Source of the DNA: Roseobacter insulae
Lineage (GTDB): Bacteria; Pseudomonadota; Alphaproteobacteria; Rhodobacterales; Rhodobacteraceae
Length of the DNA: 64,000 bases
Direction of reading: 5' to 3'
Assembly (NCBI RefSeq): GCF_019375555.1
Contig: NZ_JAHXDN010000002.1
Span: forward strand, 186,001 to 250,000
Of the stretch, positions 45,044 to 55,217 are shown piece after piece; the first letter of the stretch is position 1; the number at the start of each line of letters is the position of its first letter. The notes under the pieces were generated by a model. It saw nothing but the letters and a program-made list of their open reading frames with translations. It made no database searches and was not told where the DNA came from. A program made the translations under genes and the position numbers.

Positions 45044-46994
45044 CCAACTCCTCCACAAACTTCGCGTTTTCCTGAATGTACTGGAACCGCAGTTCGGGCT
45101 TTTTGCCCATCAACCTTTCGACCAAGTCTCCGGTTTCACCCGGCATGTCTTCGTCAATCGACACCCTGATCAATTTGCGGGTTTTCGGGTCCATGGTGGT
45201 TTCTTTCAGATCCTTGGCGTCCATTTCACCCAGGCCCTTGAAGCGGCTCACGTCGATCTTGCCCTTGCCGCCCAGACCTCTCTCCAGCCAGTCGTTTTTT
45301 TCCGCCTCGTCTAGACAATAAACGCGCCGCGCCCCTTGCGTGAGGCGGAAGAGCGGCGGACAGGCGAGATACAGATGCCCCGCGTCGATCAGCGGGCGCA
45401 TCTGGGTGAAGAAGAAGGTCATCAGCAGGGCGGCGATATGGGCGCCATCCACATCGGCATCAGTCATGATGATGATCTTGTCATAGCGCAGGTCGTCGAG
45501 GTTGAACTTGGTGCCCATACCGCAGCCCAAGGCCTCGCAGAGGTCGTTGATCTCGGCGTTGGAGCCCAGTTTGGACGAGGCCGCGCCCAGCACGTTGAGG
45601 ATCTTGCCCTTGAGCGGCAGCAGGGCCTGCGTGTTGCGGTTGCGCGCGCCCTTGCCGGAACCGCCCGCAGAATCGCCCTCGACGATGAACAATTCCGTGC
45701 CGCTGCGGTCCTTGGAGGTGCAGTCGGTCAGCTTGCCCGGCAGGCGGAGTTTCTTCGTCGCGGATTTCCGCGCGGTTTCCTTTTCCTGACGGCGGCGCAG
45801 ACGTTCCTCGGCCCGCAGCACGAGGAAATCCAGGATAGCGCCAGCGGATTTGGTATCCGCCGCCAGCCAGTTGTCGAAGTGATCGCGCACAGCGCCTTCG
45901 GTCATCTTCTGGGCGGCCTCGGTGGAAAGACGGTCCTTGGTCTGACCGACGAAAGCAGGCTCGCGGATGAAACAGGAGACCAGCGCGCAGCCGCCCGAGA
46001 TCAGATCGTCGCGGGTGATCTGCGCGGCCTTCTTAGTGTTGCTGAGCTCACCGTAAGCCTTGATGCCCTTGAGGATCGCGGCCCAGAAACCGGCAACATG
46101 GGTCCCGCCTTCGGGCGTGGGCACGGTGTTGCAGTAGGACTGGATAAAGCCATCTCGTGAGGGGGTCCAGTTGATCGCCCATTCGACCTTGCCGGGTTCG
46201 CCGAACTTTTCGCGGAAGTCGACGGTGCCGGAAAACGGGTGATCCGCGTAGGTGGTGGCCGTGCCCAGCGTTTCGCGCAGGTAATCGGAGAGGCCGCCGG
46301 GAAAGTGGAAGGTGGCCTCCTGCGGGGTTTCACCGTCCGAGATCGCGGATTTCCAGCGGATTTCGACGCCGGAGAAAAGATATGCCTTGGAGCGGATGGA
46401 TTTGAACAGCCGCGCGGGCTTGAAGCGGTGATGGCCGAAGATTTCCGCATCCGCGTGGAAGGTCACGGTCGTGCCGCGACGATTGGGGGCTGCGCCGACC
46501 TTTTCAACCGGTCCCAGCGGGATGCCGCGCGAGAAGCGCTGCTCGTGGATTTCCTTGTTGCGGGCCACCTGCACAACCATGCTGTCGCTGAGCGCATTGA
46601 CCACGGAGGCACCGACGCCGTGCAACCCGCCCGATGTCTCGTAGGCCTTGCCGGAAAACTTGCCGCCCGCGTGGAGGGTGCAGAGGATCACTTCGAGCGC
46701 GGATTTATCGGGGAACTTGGGGTGCGGGTCAATGGGGATGCCGCGGCCATTGTCGCGGATGGTGACGGCGTAATCCTCGTGCAGTTCCACCTCGATGCGG
46801 TTGGCGTGGCCCGCGACGGCCTCGTCCATGGAGTTGTCGAGTACCTCGGCCACAAGGTGATGCAGCGCGCGTTCGTCGGTGCCGCCGATGTACATGCCGG
46901 GGCGCTTGCGCACAGGCTCCAGCCCTTCAAGGACTTCGATGGAGGCGGCATCGTATGCGGGCGCGCCCGTGTTGGACAGCAGATCGTTGGGCAT
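45036..46994 (-). CDS. parE: DNA topoisomerase IV subunit B
   Basis: This 652-aa type IIA topoisomerase ATPase subunit has the GHKL ATP site (LDNSMDEAVAGHA; GGLHGVGASVVNALS) and the TOPRIM domain with EGDSAGGSGKGA and DADVDGAHI. With ParC it unlinks daughter chromosomes. The length (~650) and the absence of the GyrB-specific insert fit ParE rather than GyrB. Its end overlaps the SieB-like gene. Confidence 0.93.
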   Translation of the reverse strand: MPNDLLSNTGAPAYDAASIEVLEGLEPVRKRPGMYIGGTDERALHHLVAEVLDNSMDEAVAGHANRIEVELHEDYAVTIRDNGRGIPIDPHPKFPDKSALEVILCTLHAGGKFSGKAYETSGGLHGVGASVVNALSDSMVVQVARNKEIHEQRFSRGIPLGPVEKVGAAPNRRGTTVTFHADAEIFGHHRFKPARLFKSIRSKAYLFSGVEIRWKSAISDGETPQEATFHFPGGLSDYLRETLGTATTYADHPFSGTVDFREKFGEPGKVEWAINWTPSRDGFIQSYCNTVPTPEGGTHVAGFWAAILKGIKAYGELSNTKKAAQITRDDLISGGCALVSCFIREPAFVGQTKDRLSTEAAQKMTEGAVRDHFDNWLAADTKSAGAILDFLVLRAEERLRRRQEKETARKSATKKLRLPGKLTDCTSKDRSGTELFIVEGDSAGGSGKGARNRNTQALLPLKGKILNVLGAASSKLGSNAEINDLCEALGCGMGTKFNLDDLRYDKIIIMTDADVDGAHIAALLMTFFFTQMRPLIDAGHLYLACPPLFRLTQGARRVYCLDEAEKNDWLERGLGGKGKIDVSRFKGLGEMDAKDLKETTMDPKTRKLIRVSIDEDMPGETGDLVERLMGKKPELRFQYIQENAKFVEELDV

Positions 46995-47716
46995 GGGGCT
47001 CGAACCTCATTATTATGATTGAGCGCGATTATGGCAGAGCAGGCAGAGCGGGGGAAGGGAGGGAGATCACCTTGGCCCCAAAAAGACCACGCACCTCCTG
47101 TCATCGCAGATGCCATCCAAGCCGGGGGAAAGCGCAGCGGCGGTGATACCCATCATACGCAGCTCTCTCATCGCCTTCGCAGGGTGGGGGATAGCCAGGT
47201 CGAACGCGGCGATCATCGTGCTGTGGTGCTTGCACGCATGATTTTGCAGGACCCCTTCAATATCGTGCAGATTGGTGGATGTCAGCACACCCTGTGGCGG
47301 CAAAAGCCTGCGATTGACCAGAGACAGCTTTTTGGCGCACCCGTCGTTATCCGGTCTGCCCCAGCCTGACAGTGATTTCTGCTTGGCGCGCGGGCGTGGT
47401 ATCCGGAAACATCTGGAGTGGGTCACGGTGGGTCAGGACGTGTCCGTTCAACGTGTCTCACGGGTGGGCTTGCACGGTAACGGTCTGGCTGTCACCTGAT
47501 CCTTAGAGCTGAGGGCAACGAAGGTTGCAGCCGCCGTTCTCCAGCCGGAGGGCATAGCCTTCGACATGCTGGCCAATCCTGTCGAGCCCCAAGCCGCAGG
47601 CTCCCCGGATATGTGTCCTGGTCCGGGCCTAGTGATGGAGCTTGCAACATAAGTATTCCCTTCAATCACCCGGCGGCGGTGATTAGGGTCGCTGTCAAAG
47701 CAGGAGTCCTTTTCCA
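46995..47716. other. Gene-poor 720-bp stretch
   Basis: Between parE and the AhpD-like gene I find no intact gene. Frames on both strands overlap each other. One, on the minus strand (47067-47426), resembles an FRG-domain end and is listed separately. The rest, 47427-47716, shows nothing I can interpret beyond the promoter expected for the downstream gene. Confidence 0.5.
47067..47426 (-). pseudogene. Possible remnant of an FRG-domain gene
   Basis: The translation contains RRLLPPQGVLTSTN, then CKHHSTMIAAFDLAIP and AMRELRMMGITAAALSPGLDG, which resemble the last part of FRG domains (Q-G-hydrophobic, then a basic strand, then GIT-x4-L-x-P-x-LDG). The N-terminal part of the domain is missing and the end runs into unrelated sequence. 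FRG domains occur in proteins of unknown function, often in accessory regions. The match is by eye only. Confidence 0.35.
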
Positions 47717-48325
47717 ATGACCTGGATCACCACCGTTCCTTTCGACAAGGCCACCGGCAAGCTGCGCCAGCTTTACGCGCGCATTGCCGGGCCGGGCAAC
47801 AATGTCGATAACATCATGATGGCGCACAGCCTGCGACCGCATACGATGGAAGGCCACATGGCCATCTACAAACATGTCCTGCACCATTCGGGAAACACCC
47901 TGCCCAAGTGGTTCCTGGAAGTACTTGGCGTCTGGGTATCAGGACTGAACAACTGCGCCTATTGCGAGACCCACCATTTTACGGGCATGAAACGGCTGTT
48001 GCGGGACGATCCGCGCGCCGAGGCGATCCGCGCGGCGCTGGCCGGTGCAGACATCGCTGCCGCACCGCTGGAGCCGCCGCAGATCGAAGCCCTGCGCTAT
48101 GCGCAAAAGCTGACCCTGTCACCGGGAGAGATGGTCGAGGCCGATGTGATCGCTCTAAGGCGTGCGGGCTATGACGATGGCCAGATACTGGAGATCAATC
48201 AGGTGGTCAGCTATTTTTCATATGCCAACCGGACCGTCTTGGGTTTGGGATGCTCAACCCAGGGGGACATCATCGGCCTGTCGCCGGGCAACTCGGATAA
48301 TCCTGAAGACTGGGCGCACAGATGA
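47717..48325 (+). CDS. AhpD-like carboxymuconolactone decarboxylase-family protein
   Basis: This 202-aa protein has the alkylhydroperoxidase D-like helical fold with the redox pair Cys80/Cys83 (NNCAYCETHH) and downstream histidines. Proteins of this type are called peroxidase-related enzymes and use the CxxC to reduce hydroperoxides. There is no signal peptide. A hairpin at 48329 follows the stop. Confidence 0.9.
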   Translation: MTWITTVPFDKATGKLRQLYARIAGPGNNVDNIMMAHSLRPHTMEGHMAIYKHVLHHSGNTLPKWFLEVLGVWVSGLNNCAYCETHHFTGMKRLLRDDPRAEAIRAALAGADIAAAPLEPPQIEALRYAQKLTLSPGEMVEADVIALRRAGYDDGQILEINQVVSYFSYANRTVLGLGCSTQGDIIGLSPGNSDNPEDWAHR

Positions 48326-48328
48326 AAA

Positions 48329-48349
48329 AACCCGGCCAGAGGCCGGGTT
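48329..48349 (-). terminator. Terminator shared by convergent genes
   Basis: AACCCGGCC-AGA-GGCCGGGTT is a perfect 9-bp stem. On the minus strand it is followed by TTTTTT, a strong terminator for the VPLPA-CTERM gene. On the plus strand TTCTTC gives a weaker one for the AhpD-like gene. Confidence 0.85.
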
Positions 48350-48386
48350 CTTCAAATCTCATTGGTTATGGAAATAACTTCTGAAA

Positions 48387-49079
48387 TTACGCCTTCTTTC
48401 TGCGGCGCTTCATCACGCCAAGGCCGCCGAAGCCTGCCAGCAACAGCCAGCCCGCCGCCGGTAGCGGTGTCGGGATCAGTTCTGCCGTGAACAGGAAATC
48501 GTTCGTACTGGTTGTCTGAACGCCCTGGAACCATGGGTTGACCCAGCCACGTCCGACAATCGCCGTCTTGTCGGCGAGGCGGTGGCCATCATCATCCAGT
48601 TCGAAATAGATGCTGCCCGCGTTTTTCTGGCCGAGCGCCAGTGGCGCGTTGTCACCGTACTGGATGTATCCGCTGCCATTGCCGCCGGATCCTCCGTCGG
48701 CAGAGCCTTTATCGGTTCGCGACTGGAAGAAGCCACCGCCCAGATCATAGACATTGGAGATGCTGTAATGCACATCCCACAGACCAGGGCTGACGAAGTT
48801 GCCAGCACCTGCCGCGTTTTCGCGCATCTGGCCTTTGATCGACACCTCGAAGGTTTCGTCGTTGTAGGTCAGAATGGCATGGCCGCCGTTCTCGAACGAG
48901 AAGTATTTGCTATAAGCATCCACGCGCAGCCCGTATTCATGGGTTTTCGTGGCCCGTTCCGGATGGTCAAGAAGCTTGTATTTGTATGTTGCTGCCATGG
49001 CGGAAGAACCGCTGATCGCAACCATGGCGACTGTTGCCGCCGCACCGGTCTGTACCAGTTTTTTCAGAACGTTATTCAT
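48387..49079 (-). CDS. VPLPA-CTERM sorting-domain protein
   Basis: This ~230-aa secreted protein has an N-terminal signal peptide (VAISGSSAMAATY) and a C-terminal tripartite tail: TPLPAAGWLLL, a hydrophobic helix and the basic MKRRRKKA. That is the VPLPA-CTERM signal, cleaved by a dedicated exosortase (XrtD type) encoded elsewhere. The body is Gly/Ser-rich beta structure, suggesting a surface or extracellular-matrix protein. Start ATG 49079 (GAGGAATCC) is preferred to 49091. Confidence 0.85.
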   Translation of the reverse strand: MNNVLKKLVQTGAAATVAMVAISGSSAMAATYKYKLLDHPERATKTHEYGLRVDAYSKYFSFENGGHAILTYNDETFEVSIKGQMRENAAGAGNFVSPGLWDVHYSISNVYDLGGGFFQSRTDKGSADGGSGGNGSGYIQYGDNAPLALGQKNAGSIYFELDDDGHRLADKTAIVGRGWVNPWFQGVQTTSTNDFLFTAELIPTPLPAAGWLLLAGFGGLGVMKRRRKKA

Positions 49080-49284
49080 TGGATTCCTCATTACGCAAAG
49101 AGCACTTTGCCCCCCAGGATCAGAGACTACGGCCCGGTCTGTCGCGTTTTCAAGGAATTTTAGGCAATTTCCCGCTTATTCAATTGGTGCGCGAAAATTG
49201 TTCTCGTGTCACGCGCAATCATCCGGTTCGGGCACGATTGCCGCACGAATAAATCGAATCAAAACGCGGCCTCCGGGGAGAGTG

Positions 49285-50568
49285 TCATTCCCCTTTGAGC
49301 AGGGTTTCAAACCGCAGGCCTTTGGCTGTCCGGGGCGCGAAGCCCGTCCAATAGGTGTGGTCCTCGGTCGGGTTCGCCTCTTCATCCAGCGCCAGAATAC
49401 CCGCTTCCGCATCTTCAATCAGGTCGAGATAGGGGCGCTTGCCCACATCCCCCTTCAGGTGCAGATCCATGAAAGCGGTCGCGAAATGCTGGGCGATATT
49501 GTTCATGCGCGTCGTATCCCACACCGCGTCTGCGTAGTGTTCGAAGGGGACGAAATCCAGCTCGTCAACAGGTTCCCATGCTTCGATCGGCGCCGGGATG
49601 GGGGCCGCGGCATTGTGATTGGCATGGTCGAAGGTCAGCAGGTGGCGATCGGTGCCGTTGGCTTCTTCGAAAATCGTGCGGATCGCGTCATAGACCGAGA
49701 CGTCATCCGAACCGCCGGCCATGAACAGGGTCGGTACCCGCAGACCGGCCATGCCGTTTGCGTCCCAGAAGCCCGCGTTTCGGCCCCACGGGCCAATGGC
49801 GATCAGCGCGCGGACCCGCGGGTCGATCAGCGCCTCGTGGCTTTCCGAGCCTGCAAGGTGGCGGGCCAGCAGGCCGTTGGGCGTACCCCAGCTGTATTCG
49901 GTGGCGGCTTGCGTGACACCCGCGCCGCCAAAGATCAGCGCCCCGTACCCGCCCATGGAATAGCCGATGACGCCCACCGCGTTCGTGTCGATGATGCCGG
50001 CCAGATCGCCATCCAGCGCGGCCATCTGGTCAATAACGAAGCGCTGGTCAATCGGGCGGTTGAAAAGGGTGGAGCCAAAAACCTCCTGGTCTGAGTACGT
50101 GCTGTCCGTGTGGTCGATGGACACGGTGACATATCCCTTTGAGGCAAGGTTCTCGCCAAGATGAGACATCAGGAAGCGGTTGCCGGGATAGCCGTGGCTG
50201 ATCACGATCAGTGGAAAGCTGTTGCCGGTTGCGGGCGCTGCGTCGCGCGCCGCACGGCCCGTCAGGGTTACCTTCGTCTTGCCGTCGCGCAGCGTGGCCT
50301 CGTATGTTCCGCCGGGGGGGGTGCCATCCGCCGCCGGGTACCAGATTTCCACAGTCAGCGGGCGGTCGTACAGGGGTTGATCATCGTCCTGGGTGCTGAC
50401 AATGTCGATCTGGCCCGGATTGACCAGCGCCAGCGTGCGCACACCAATCGGCAAAGTGCCATAATCGGCCAGTTCGGGCGCGTCCGGGCGCACCAGGTCA
50501 ATCGGGTTGGCCAGTGCTGGCGCCGCCAATACAGCTGCCAGGGCCGCCAGTGGGCGTTTGTGGTTCAT
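49285..50568 (-). CDS. Exported alpha/beta hydrolase
   Basis: This 427-aa protein has a signal peptide ending near residue 20 (APALAN). The hydrolase fold shows the oxyanion ISHGYPGNRF and the nucleophile elbow GYSMGG (Ser204). FDHANHN may hold the catalytic His. It resembles platelet-activating-factor-acetylhydrolase/dienelactone-hydrolase-like secreted enzymes. The substrate is unknown; lipids, esters or polyesters are possible. The frame is complete, and 280 bp of gene-free DNA precede it. Confidence 0.88.
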   Translation of the reverse strand: MNHKRPLAALAAVLAAPALANPIDLVRPDAPELADYGTLPIGVRTLALVNPGQIDIVSTQDDDQPLYDRPLTVEIWYPAADGTPPGGTYEATLRDGKTKVTLTGRAARDAAPATGNSFPLIVISHGYPGNRFLMSHLGENLASKGYVTVSIDHTDSTYSDQEVFGSTLFNRPIDQRFVIDQMAALDGDLAGIIDTNAVGVIGYSMGGYGALIFGGAGVTQAATEYSWGTPNGLLARHLAGSESHEALIDPRVRALIAIGPWGRNAGFWDANGMAGLRVPTLFMAGGSDDVSVYDAIRTIFEEANGTDRHLLTFDHANHNAAAPIPAPIEAWEPVDELDFVPFEHYADAVWDTTRMNNIAQHFATAFMDLHLKGDVGKRPYLDLIEDAEAGILALDEEANPTEDHTYWTGFAPRTAKGLRFETLLKGE

Positions 50569-50849
50569 CGACTTACTCCGCGCGGGACAACCGCAGATTC
50601 CCGTAATGGTAGAGTGACAGGTTTTCCCTGCCGTTCAAGTACTTATGGGCCGCAATTTGTGTCAATAGTGGTTATGTGTCTGCACAAATGTTTACACATG
50701 CTGGGGCAATTTTGCGGCGCATGCTTCAGGGGTCTTCCGGATTCGTCAGATTTGCGCCGCGTGCCAGCCCCTGAGTTGCTGCATATTTTTTCAGCATTCG
50801 ACGTGCGAGACCTCTTCCACCCGGCGCGCCCTGAGCGTAAGGCTCAGGC

Positions 50850-52211
50850 ATGCGCAAAGTGATGACATATCCGGAACATGGTCGGGCGATTGTGACCTTG
50901 GGGCTGCCGCTGATTGGCGGGCACCTGGCGCAGATGGCGATCGGCGTGACCGATACCGTTATGCTGGGCTGGTACAGCGTCGAAGCGCTTGCGGCGGTGA
51001 CGCTTGGTTCCACTTTCTTCTTTGTGCTCTTCATCTTTGGTTCCGGTTTTGCCTGGGCGGTGATGCCAATGGTCGCCTCTTTCGACGCGGAAGGCGACGA
51101 GATCGGCCTGCGTCGGGCGACGCGTATGGGTCTGTGGCTGAGCTTTGGTTTTGCGTTGCTGTCGCTTGTCGTGATGGTCTGGTCGGAGCCCTTGCTGATC
51201 GCCGTGGGACAAAGCGAAGCCCTCGCTGGCATGGCCAGCAGCTACCTGCGCGTGGCCGGTCTGGGCATCGTGCCGGCGTTGTTGGTGATGGTGCTCAAAT
51301 CCTACCTTGCCGCGCTTGAGCGGACGCAGGTGGTGCTGTGGATCACCGTGCTGGGGGCGATTACGAACGCGTTGGTGAACTATGCTCTGATTTTCGGGAA
51401 CTGGGGCGCGCCGGAGCTTGGTATCACCGGGGCGGCCATTGCGTCGGTGGCGACCCAACTGGTGTCCCTGATCGGCGTAACGATATATGCCCGCGCCGTC
51501 CTGCCGGAGCATGCGTTGTTCCAGCGGCTGTGGCGGGCGGACTGGCAGATGCTGGCCAAGGTGTTTCGTCTGGGATGGCCCATCGGCCTGACCGGTCTGA
51601 GCGAAGTGGGGCTGTTCGCGGCCTCCGCGATGATGATGGGCTGGCTGGGCACCGTGCCGCTTGCGGCCCACGGGATCGCCGTCCAGCTCGCCTCCATCAC
51701 CTTCATGGTGCATATGGGGTTGAGCAATGTCGCCACGATCCGGGCAGGTAATGCCTATGGTCGGCACGACTCCGATCATATGGAGAAAGGCGCGTGGGTG
51801 GTCACGATGATGTCGCTGGTGATGGCCACCCTGACGGTCATCGCGTTCCTCAGCTTGCCCGAGCCGCTGATCTCGATCTTCATGCAGGAGGATGAACCGC
51901 ACCGGGCCGAAATCCTGCTGATCGGCACCGGGCTTCTGGCGATGGCGGCCCTGTTCCAGCTGGTCGACGGGGCGCAGGTGATTGCCCTTGGCCTGTTGCG
52001 CGGGGTGCAGGATACCCGCGTGCCGATGATCTGCGCGGCGTTGAGTTACTGGGTTGTCGGCATCCCCTGCTCCTATCTCTTCGGCTTCGTGCTGGGATAC
52101 GAGGGAATCGGCGTTTGGCTGGGGCTGGTGCTGGGGTTGGGGCTGGCCGGGCTGTTGCTGACCGCCCGCTTCTGGGGCGTGGCCTTGCGCAAGTTAAAGT
52201 CTGCCGCATGA
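50850..52211 (+). CDS. MATE-family efflux transporter
   Basis: This 453-aa protein has twelve hydrophobic segments in two MatE repeats (about residues 10-230 and 235-440). The GHLAQMAIGVTDTVMLG start is typical of NorM-like Na+ or H+ coupled exporters of cationic drugs. The ATG at 50850 directly follows a hairpin; ATG 50862 is an alternative. Substrates are not predictable. Confidence 0.93.
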   Translation: MRKVMTYPEHGRAIVTLGLPLIGGHLAQMAIGVTDTVMLGWYSVEALAAVTLGSTFFFVLFIFGSGFAWAVMPMVASFDAEGDEIGLRRATRMGLWLSFGFALLSLVVMVWSEPLLIAVGQSEALAGMASSYLRVAGLGIVPALLVMVLKSYLAALERTQVVLWITVLGAITNALVNYALIFGNWGAPELGITGAAIASVATQLVSLIGVTIYARAVLPEHALFQRLWRADWQMLAKVFRLGWPIGLTGLSEVGLFAASAMMMGWLGTVPLAAHGIAVQLASITFMVHMGLSNVATIRAGNAYGRHDSDHMEKGAWVVTMMSLVMATLTVIAFLSLPEPLISIFMQEDEPHRAEILLIGTGLLAMAALFQLVDGAQVIALGLLRGVQDTRVPMICAALSYWVVGIPCSYLFGFVLGYEGIGVWLGLVLGLGLAGLLLTARFWGVALRKLKSAA

Positions 52212-52283
52212 TCGCCGCCCGCTTGTTTCGCGGGGCGTGCTGACCTAGCGTGGCCGGTATTTGAGGCATTCCCGGGGGGCACC

Positions 52284-53549
52284 ATGTTCACTGACCGATA
52301 CGACAATCCTTTGACCACCGGTTCCGAGCGAGCGGCGCAGATGTACCAGCGGGGGCTCGACCGGCTTCTGGCCGGGCAGGCCGACATGGACGCGCCCTTT
52401 CACCAGGCGCTGGAGGCCGATCCCGGATTTGCAGCGGCCCACGCGGGTCTTGCAAGGGCGCGCCAGACGGTGGGGGATATGGCCGGGGCGCAGCAGGCCA
52501 TTGCTGCAGCGCGGGAAGTGGCTGGCGGCGTGACCGCGCGTGAAACGTCGCAGATCCACATGTTGTCGCTGATGATCGGCGGCAAGGGCGCCGAGGCGCT
52601 GGAGGCAGTCTACGCGCATATGGATCAGTACCCTCGCGACGTGGTGGTCGCACAGACCAGCTCGTCGATCTACGGTCTGATCGGGTTTTCAGGTCAGGCC
52701 GGGCGCGAGGCGCAGATGCTGGCCTTCCTGTCGCGCCTGGCACCCGGACTGGGCGATGACTGGTGGTTTTTGAGCCAATATGCCTTTGCGCTGTGCGAAA
52801 CCGGCCAGCTTGCACGGGCGGAGGCCATGATCGACGCATCGCTCGCGACGAATCCCGACAACGCCCATGCCGTCCATGTCAGAAGTCACGTGTCCTACGA
52901 GGCAGGCGATGTTGCCAATGGCATCACCTTTCTCAGGGACTGGCTGCGCGGGTACAGCCGGGCGGGTGTGATGCACGGTCACCTGAGCTGGCATCAGGCG
53001 CTGTGGATGCTGCAGACCGGCGACGTGGCGGGCATGTGGGCACTGCTTGATGACGCGGTGACGCCGGAAGCGGCAGAATGTGGTGCGCCGTTGAGCGTTC
53101 TGGTGGACACGGCGTCGCTGCTCCACCGGGCGGAGATGGCCGGTGTGGAGGTGCCGCGCGACCGTTGGGCTGCGATCAGCCGCTTTGCCGCTAAGGCTTT
53201 TCCAAAGACCGGTAATGCCTTTGTCGACATGCACGCGGCGGTGGCTCATGCGATGGCGGGGGACGCCGAGGCGCTGTCCCGGATCATCTCGCAACCAGCG
53301 GGCCCGGCGGCGGATCTGGTGCCCGATATCGCATCGGGCTTTCAGCAGATGGCGCATGCCAACTGGGGCGAGGCCGCCCGCCACCTGAAGCGCGCGATGG
53401 CCGATACGGCGCGGATCGGCGGCAGCCGTGCACAGCGCGATCTGGTGGAACACAGCCTGCTCGCCTGCCTCATGCGGCAGGGCGAAACGGCCCACGCCCA
53501 TGACCTTGCGGCCATGAGGCGTCCTGTGATTGCAGAGGCTTATACCTGA
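52284..53549 (+). CDS. TPR-repeat protein
   Basis: This 421-aa soluble protein is built of helical pairs. The N-terminal unit (residues 15-60, FHQALEADPGFAAAHAGLAR) is a clear TPR, and further degenerate repeats follow (AEAMIDASLATNPDNAHAVH). It has no signal peptide. TPR proteins act as interaction scaffolds; no partner is indicated. Its stop is 3 bp from the convergent hutU stop. Confidence 0.85.
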   Translation: MFTDRYDNPLTTGSERAAQMYQRGLDRLLAGQADMDAPFHQALEADPGFAAAHAGLARARQTVGDMAGAQQAIAAAREVAGGVTARETSQIHMLSLMIGGKGAEALEAVYAHMDQYPRDVVVAQTSSSIYGLIGFSGQAGREAQMLAFLSRLAPGLGDDWWFLSQYAFALCETGQLARAEAMIDASLATNPDNAHAVHVRSHVSYEAGDVANGITFLRDWLRGYSRAGVMHGHLSWHQALWMLQTGDVAGMWALLDDAVTPEAAECGAPLSVLVDTASLLHRAEMAGVEVPRDRWAAISRFAAKAFPKTGNAFVDMHAAVAHAMAGDAEALSRIISQPAGPAADLVPDIASGFQQMAHANWGEAARHLKRAMADTARIGGSRAQRDLVEHSLLACLMRQGETAHAHDLAAMRRPVIAEAYT

Positions 53550-53552
53550 TAC

Positions 53553-55217
53553 CTAAAGTATCCCGGGCAGCGTCAACCCGTTTTCGCGGGCGCATGCGAT
53601 GGCGTCTTCATACCCCGCATCCGCGTGGCGCATCACGCCGGTGGCCGGGTCGTTCCAGAGCACTCGGCCAAGGCGCCGGTCAGCATCCTCCGTCCCGTCG
53701 CAACAGATCACCACGCCGGAATGCTGACTGAAGCCCATGCCGACACCGCCCCCGTGGTGCAGCGATACCCATGTGGCCCCGCTGGCAGTATTGAGCAATG
53801 CGTTGAGCAATGGCCAGTCGCTCACCGCGTCCGAGCCGTCCTTCATGGCCTCGGTTTCGCGGTTCGGTGACGCCACGGAGCCTGAATCCAGATGGTCGCG
53901 GCCGATCACCACCGGGGCCGACAGTTCACCCGTGCGCACCATCTCGTTGAACGCGAGACCCAGCTTGTGGCGCAGGCCCAGACCCACCCAGCAGATGCGT
54001 GCCGGCAAGCCCTGAAACCGGATCCGATCCCGCGCCATGTCCAGCCAGTTATGAAGATGAGGATCGTCGATCAGCTCTTTGACTTTCCTGTCTGTTTTGT
54101 AGATATCCTCAGGGTCTCCCGACAGGGCGCACCAGCGGAAGGGCCCGATGCCACGGCAAAACAGCGGTCGGATGTAAGCGGGCACGAAACCGGGGAAGGC
54201 AAAGGCATCTTCCAGCCCTTCCTCGAGCGCCATCTGCCGGATGTTGTTGCCGTAATCGAGCGTAGGCACGCCCGCATTCCAGAAATCGACCATGGCCGTC
54301 ACATGCACTTTCATGCTGGCCCGTGCCGCCGCCTCAACCGCCTTTGGATCACTCTCGCGTCTGGCTTTCCATTCGCCCAGGCTCCAGCCCTGTGGAAGGT
54401 AGCCGTTGATCGGGTCGTGCGCGCTGGTCTGGTCAGTGACGATGTCCGGTCTGACCCCGCGCCGCACCAGTTCGGGAAAGATATCAGCGGCATTGCCCAA
54501 CAGGCCGATCGATTTTGCCTCCCCCGCGGAGGTCCATGCATCGATGCGCGCCAGCGCTTCATCCAATGTCTCAGCTTTCTCGTCCAAGTAATTGGTGCGT
54601 AGCCGAAAATCGATGCTGTCTGGATTGCACTCAACCGCCAGACAACACGCGCCGGCCATGGCCGCGGCGAGCGGTTGCGCGCCCCCCATGCCGCCCAGAC
54701 CCGCTGTGAGTATCCAGCGCCCGGTCAGGTTGCCATCGTAGTGCTGGCGGCCTGCCTCGACGAAGGTCTCATACGTTCCCTGCACGATGCCCTGGGACCC
54801 GATATAGATCCACGACCCGGCTGTCATCTGGCCGTACATCGCCAGTCCTTTCCTGTCGAGGTCGTTGAAATGGTCCCACGTGGCCCAGTGTGGCACCAGA
54901 TTGCTGTTTGCGATCAGAACCCGTGGCGCGTCCTTATGGGTCTGAAAGACACCGACCGGTTTGCCCGATTGCACAAGCAGAGTCTGATCATCCTCCAGTA
55001 TCTTGAGGCTGGCGACAATGTGGTCGAAATCAGTCCATGTGCGTGCCGCGCGACCGATGCCGCCATAGACCACGAGTTCATGCGGGTTCTCGGCCACGTC
55101 GGGGTGCAGGTTGTTCATGAGCATCCGCATCGGCGCTTCCGTCAGCCAGCTCTTTGCGGTGATCTCCGGTCCGGTTGCGGGAAAGATGTCGCGGGTGTTT
55201 TTGCGCGGATCGCTCAT
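53553..55217 (-). CDS. hutU: Urocanate hydratase
   Basis: This 554-aa enzyme uses bound NAD+ as an electrophile to hydrate urocanate to 4-imidazolone-5-propionate, step 2 of histidine breakdown. The NAD region has [19 protein letters not shown], and the active-site CTAD/CGTED block appears as [12 protein letters not shown]. The length is normal (~555). It ends the hutIHGU unit and overlaps hutG by 4 bp (ATGA). Confidence 0.97.
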   Translation of the reverse strand: MSDPRKNTRDIFPATGPEITAKSWLTEAPMRMLMNNLHPDVAENPHELVVYGGIGRAARTWTDFDHIVASLKILEDDQTLLVQSGKPVGVFQTHKDAPRVLIANSNLVPHWATWDHFNDLDRKGLAMYGQMTAGSWIYIGSQGIVQGTYETFVEAGRQHYDGNLTGRWILTAGLGGMGGAQPLAAAMAGACCLAVECNPDSIDFRLRTNYLDEKAETLDEALARIDAWTSAGEAKSIGLLGNAADIFPELVRRGVRPDIVTDQTSAHDPINGYLPQGWSLGEWKARRESDPKAVEAAARASMKVHVTAMVDFWNAGVPTLDYGNNIRQMALEEGLEDAFAFPGFVPAYIRPLFCRGIGPFRWCALSGDPEDIYKTDRKVKELIDDPHLHNWLDMARDRIRFQGLPARICWVGLGLRHKLGLAFNEMVRTGELSAPVVIGRDHLDSGSVASPNRETEAMKDGSDAVSDWPLLNALLNTASGATWVSLHHGGGVGMGFSQHSGVVICCDGTEDADRRLGRVLWNDPATGVMRHADAGYEDAIACARENGLTLPGIL

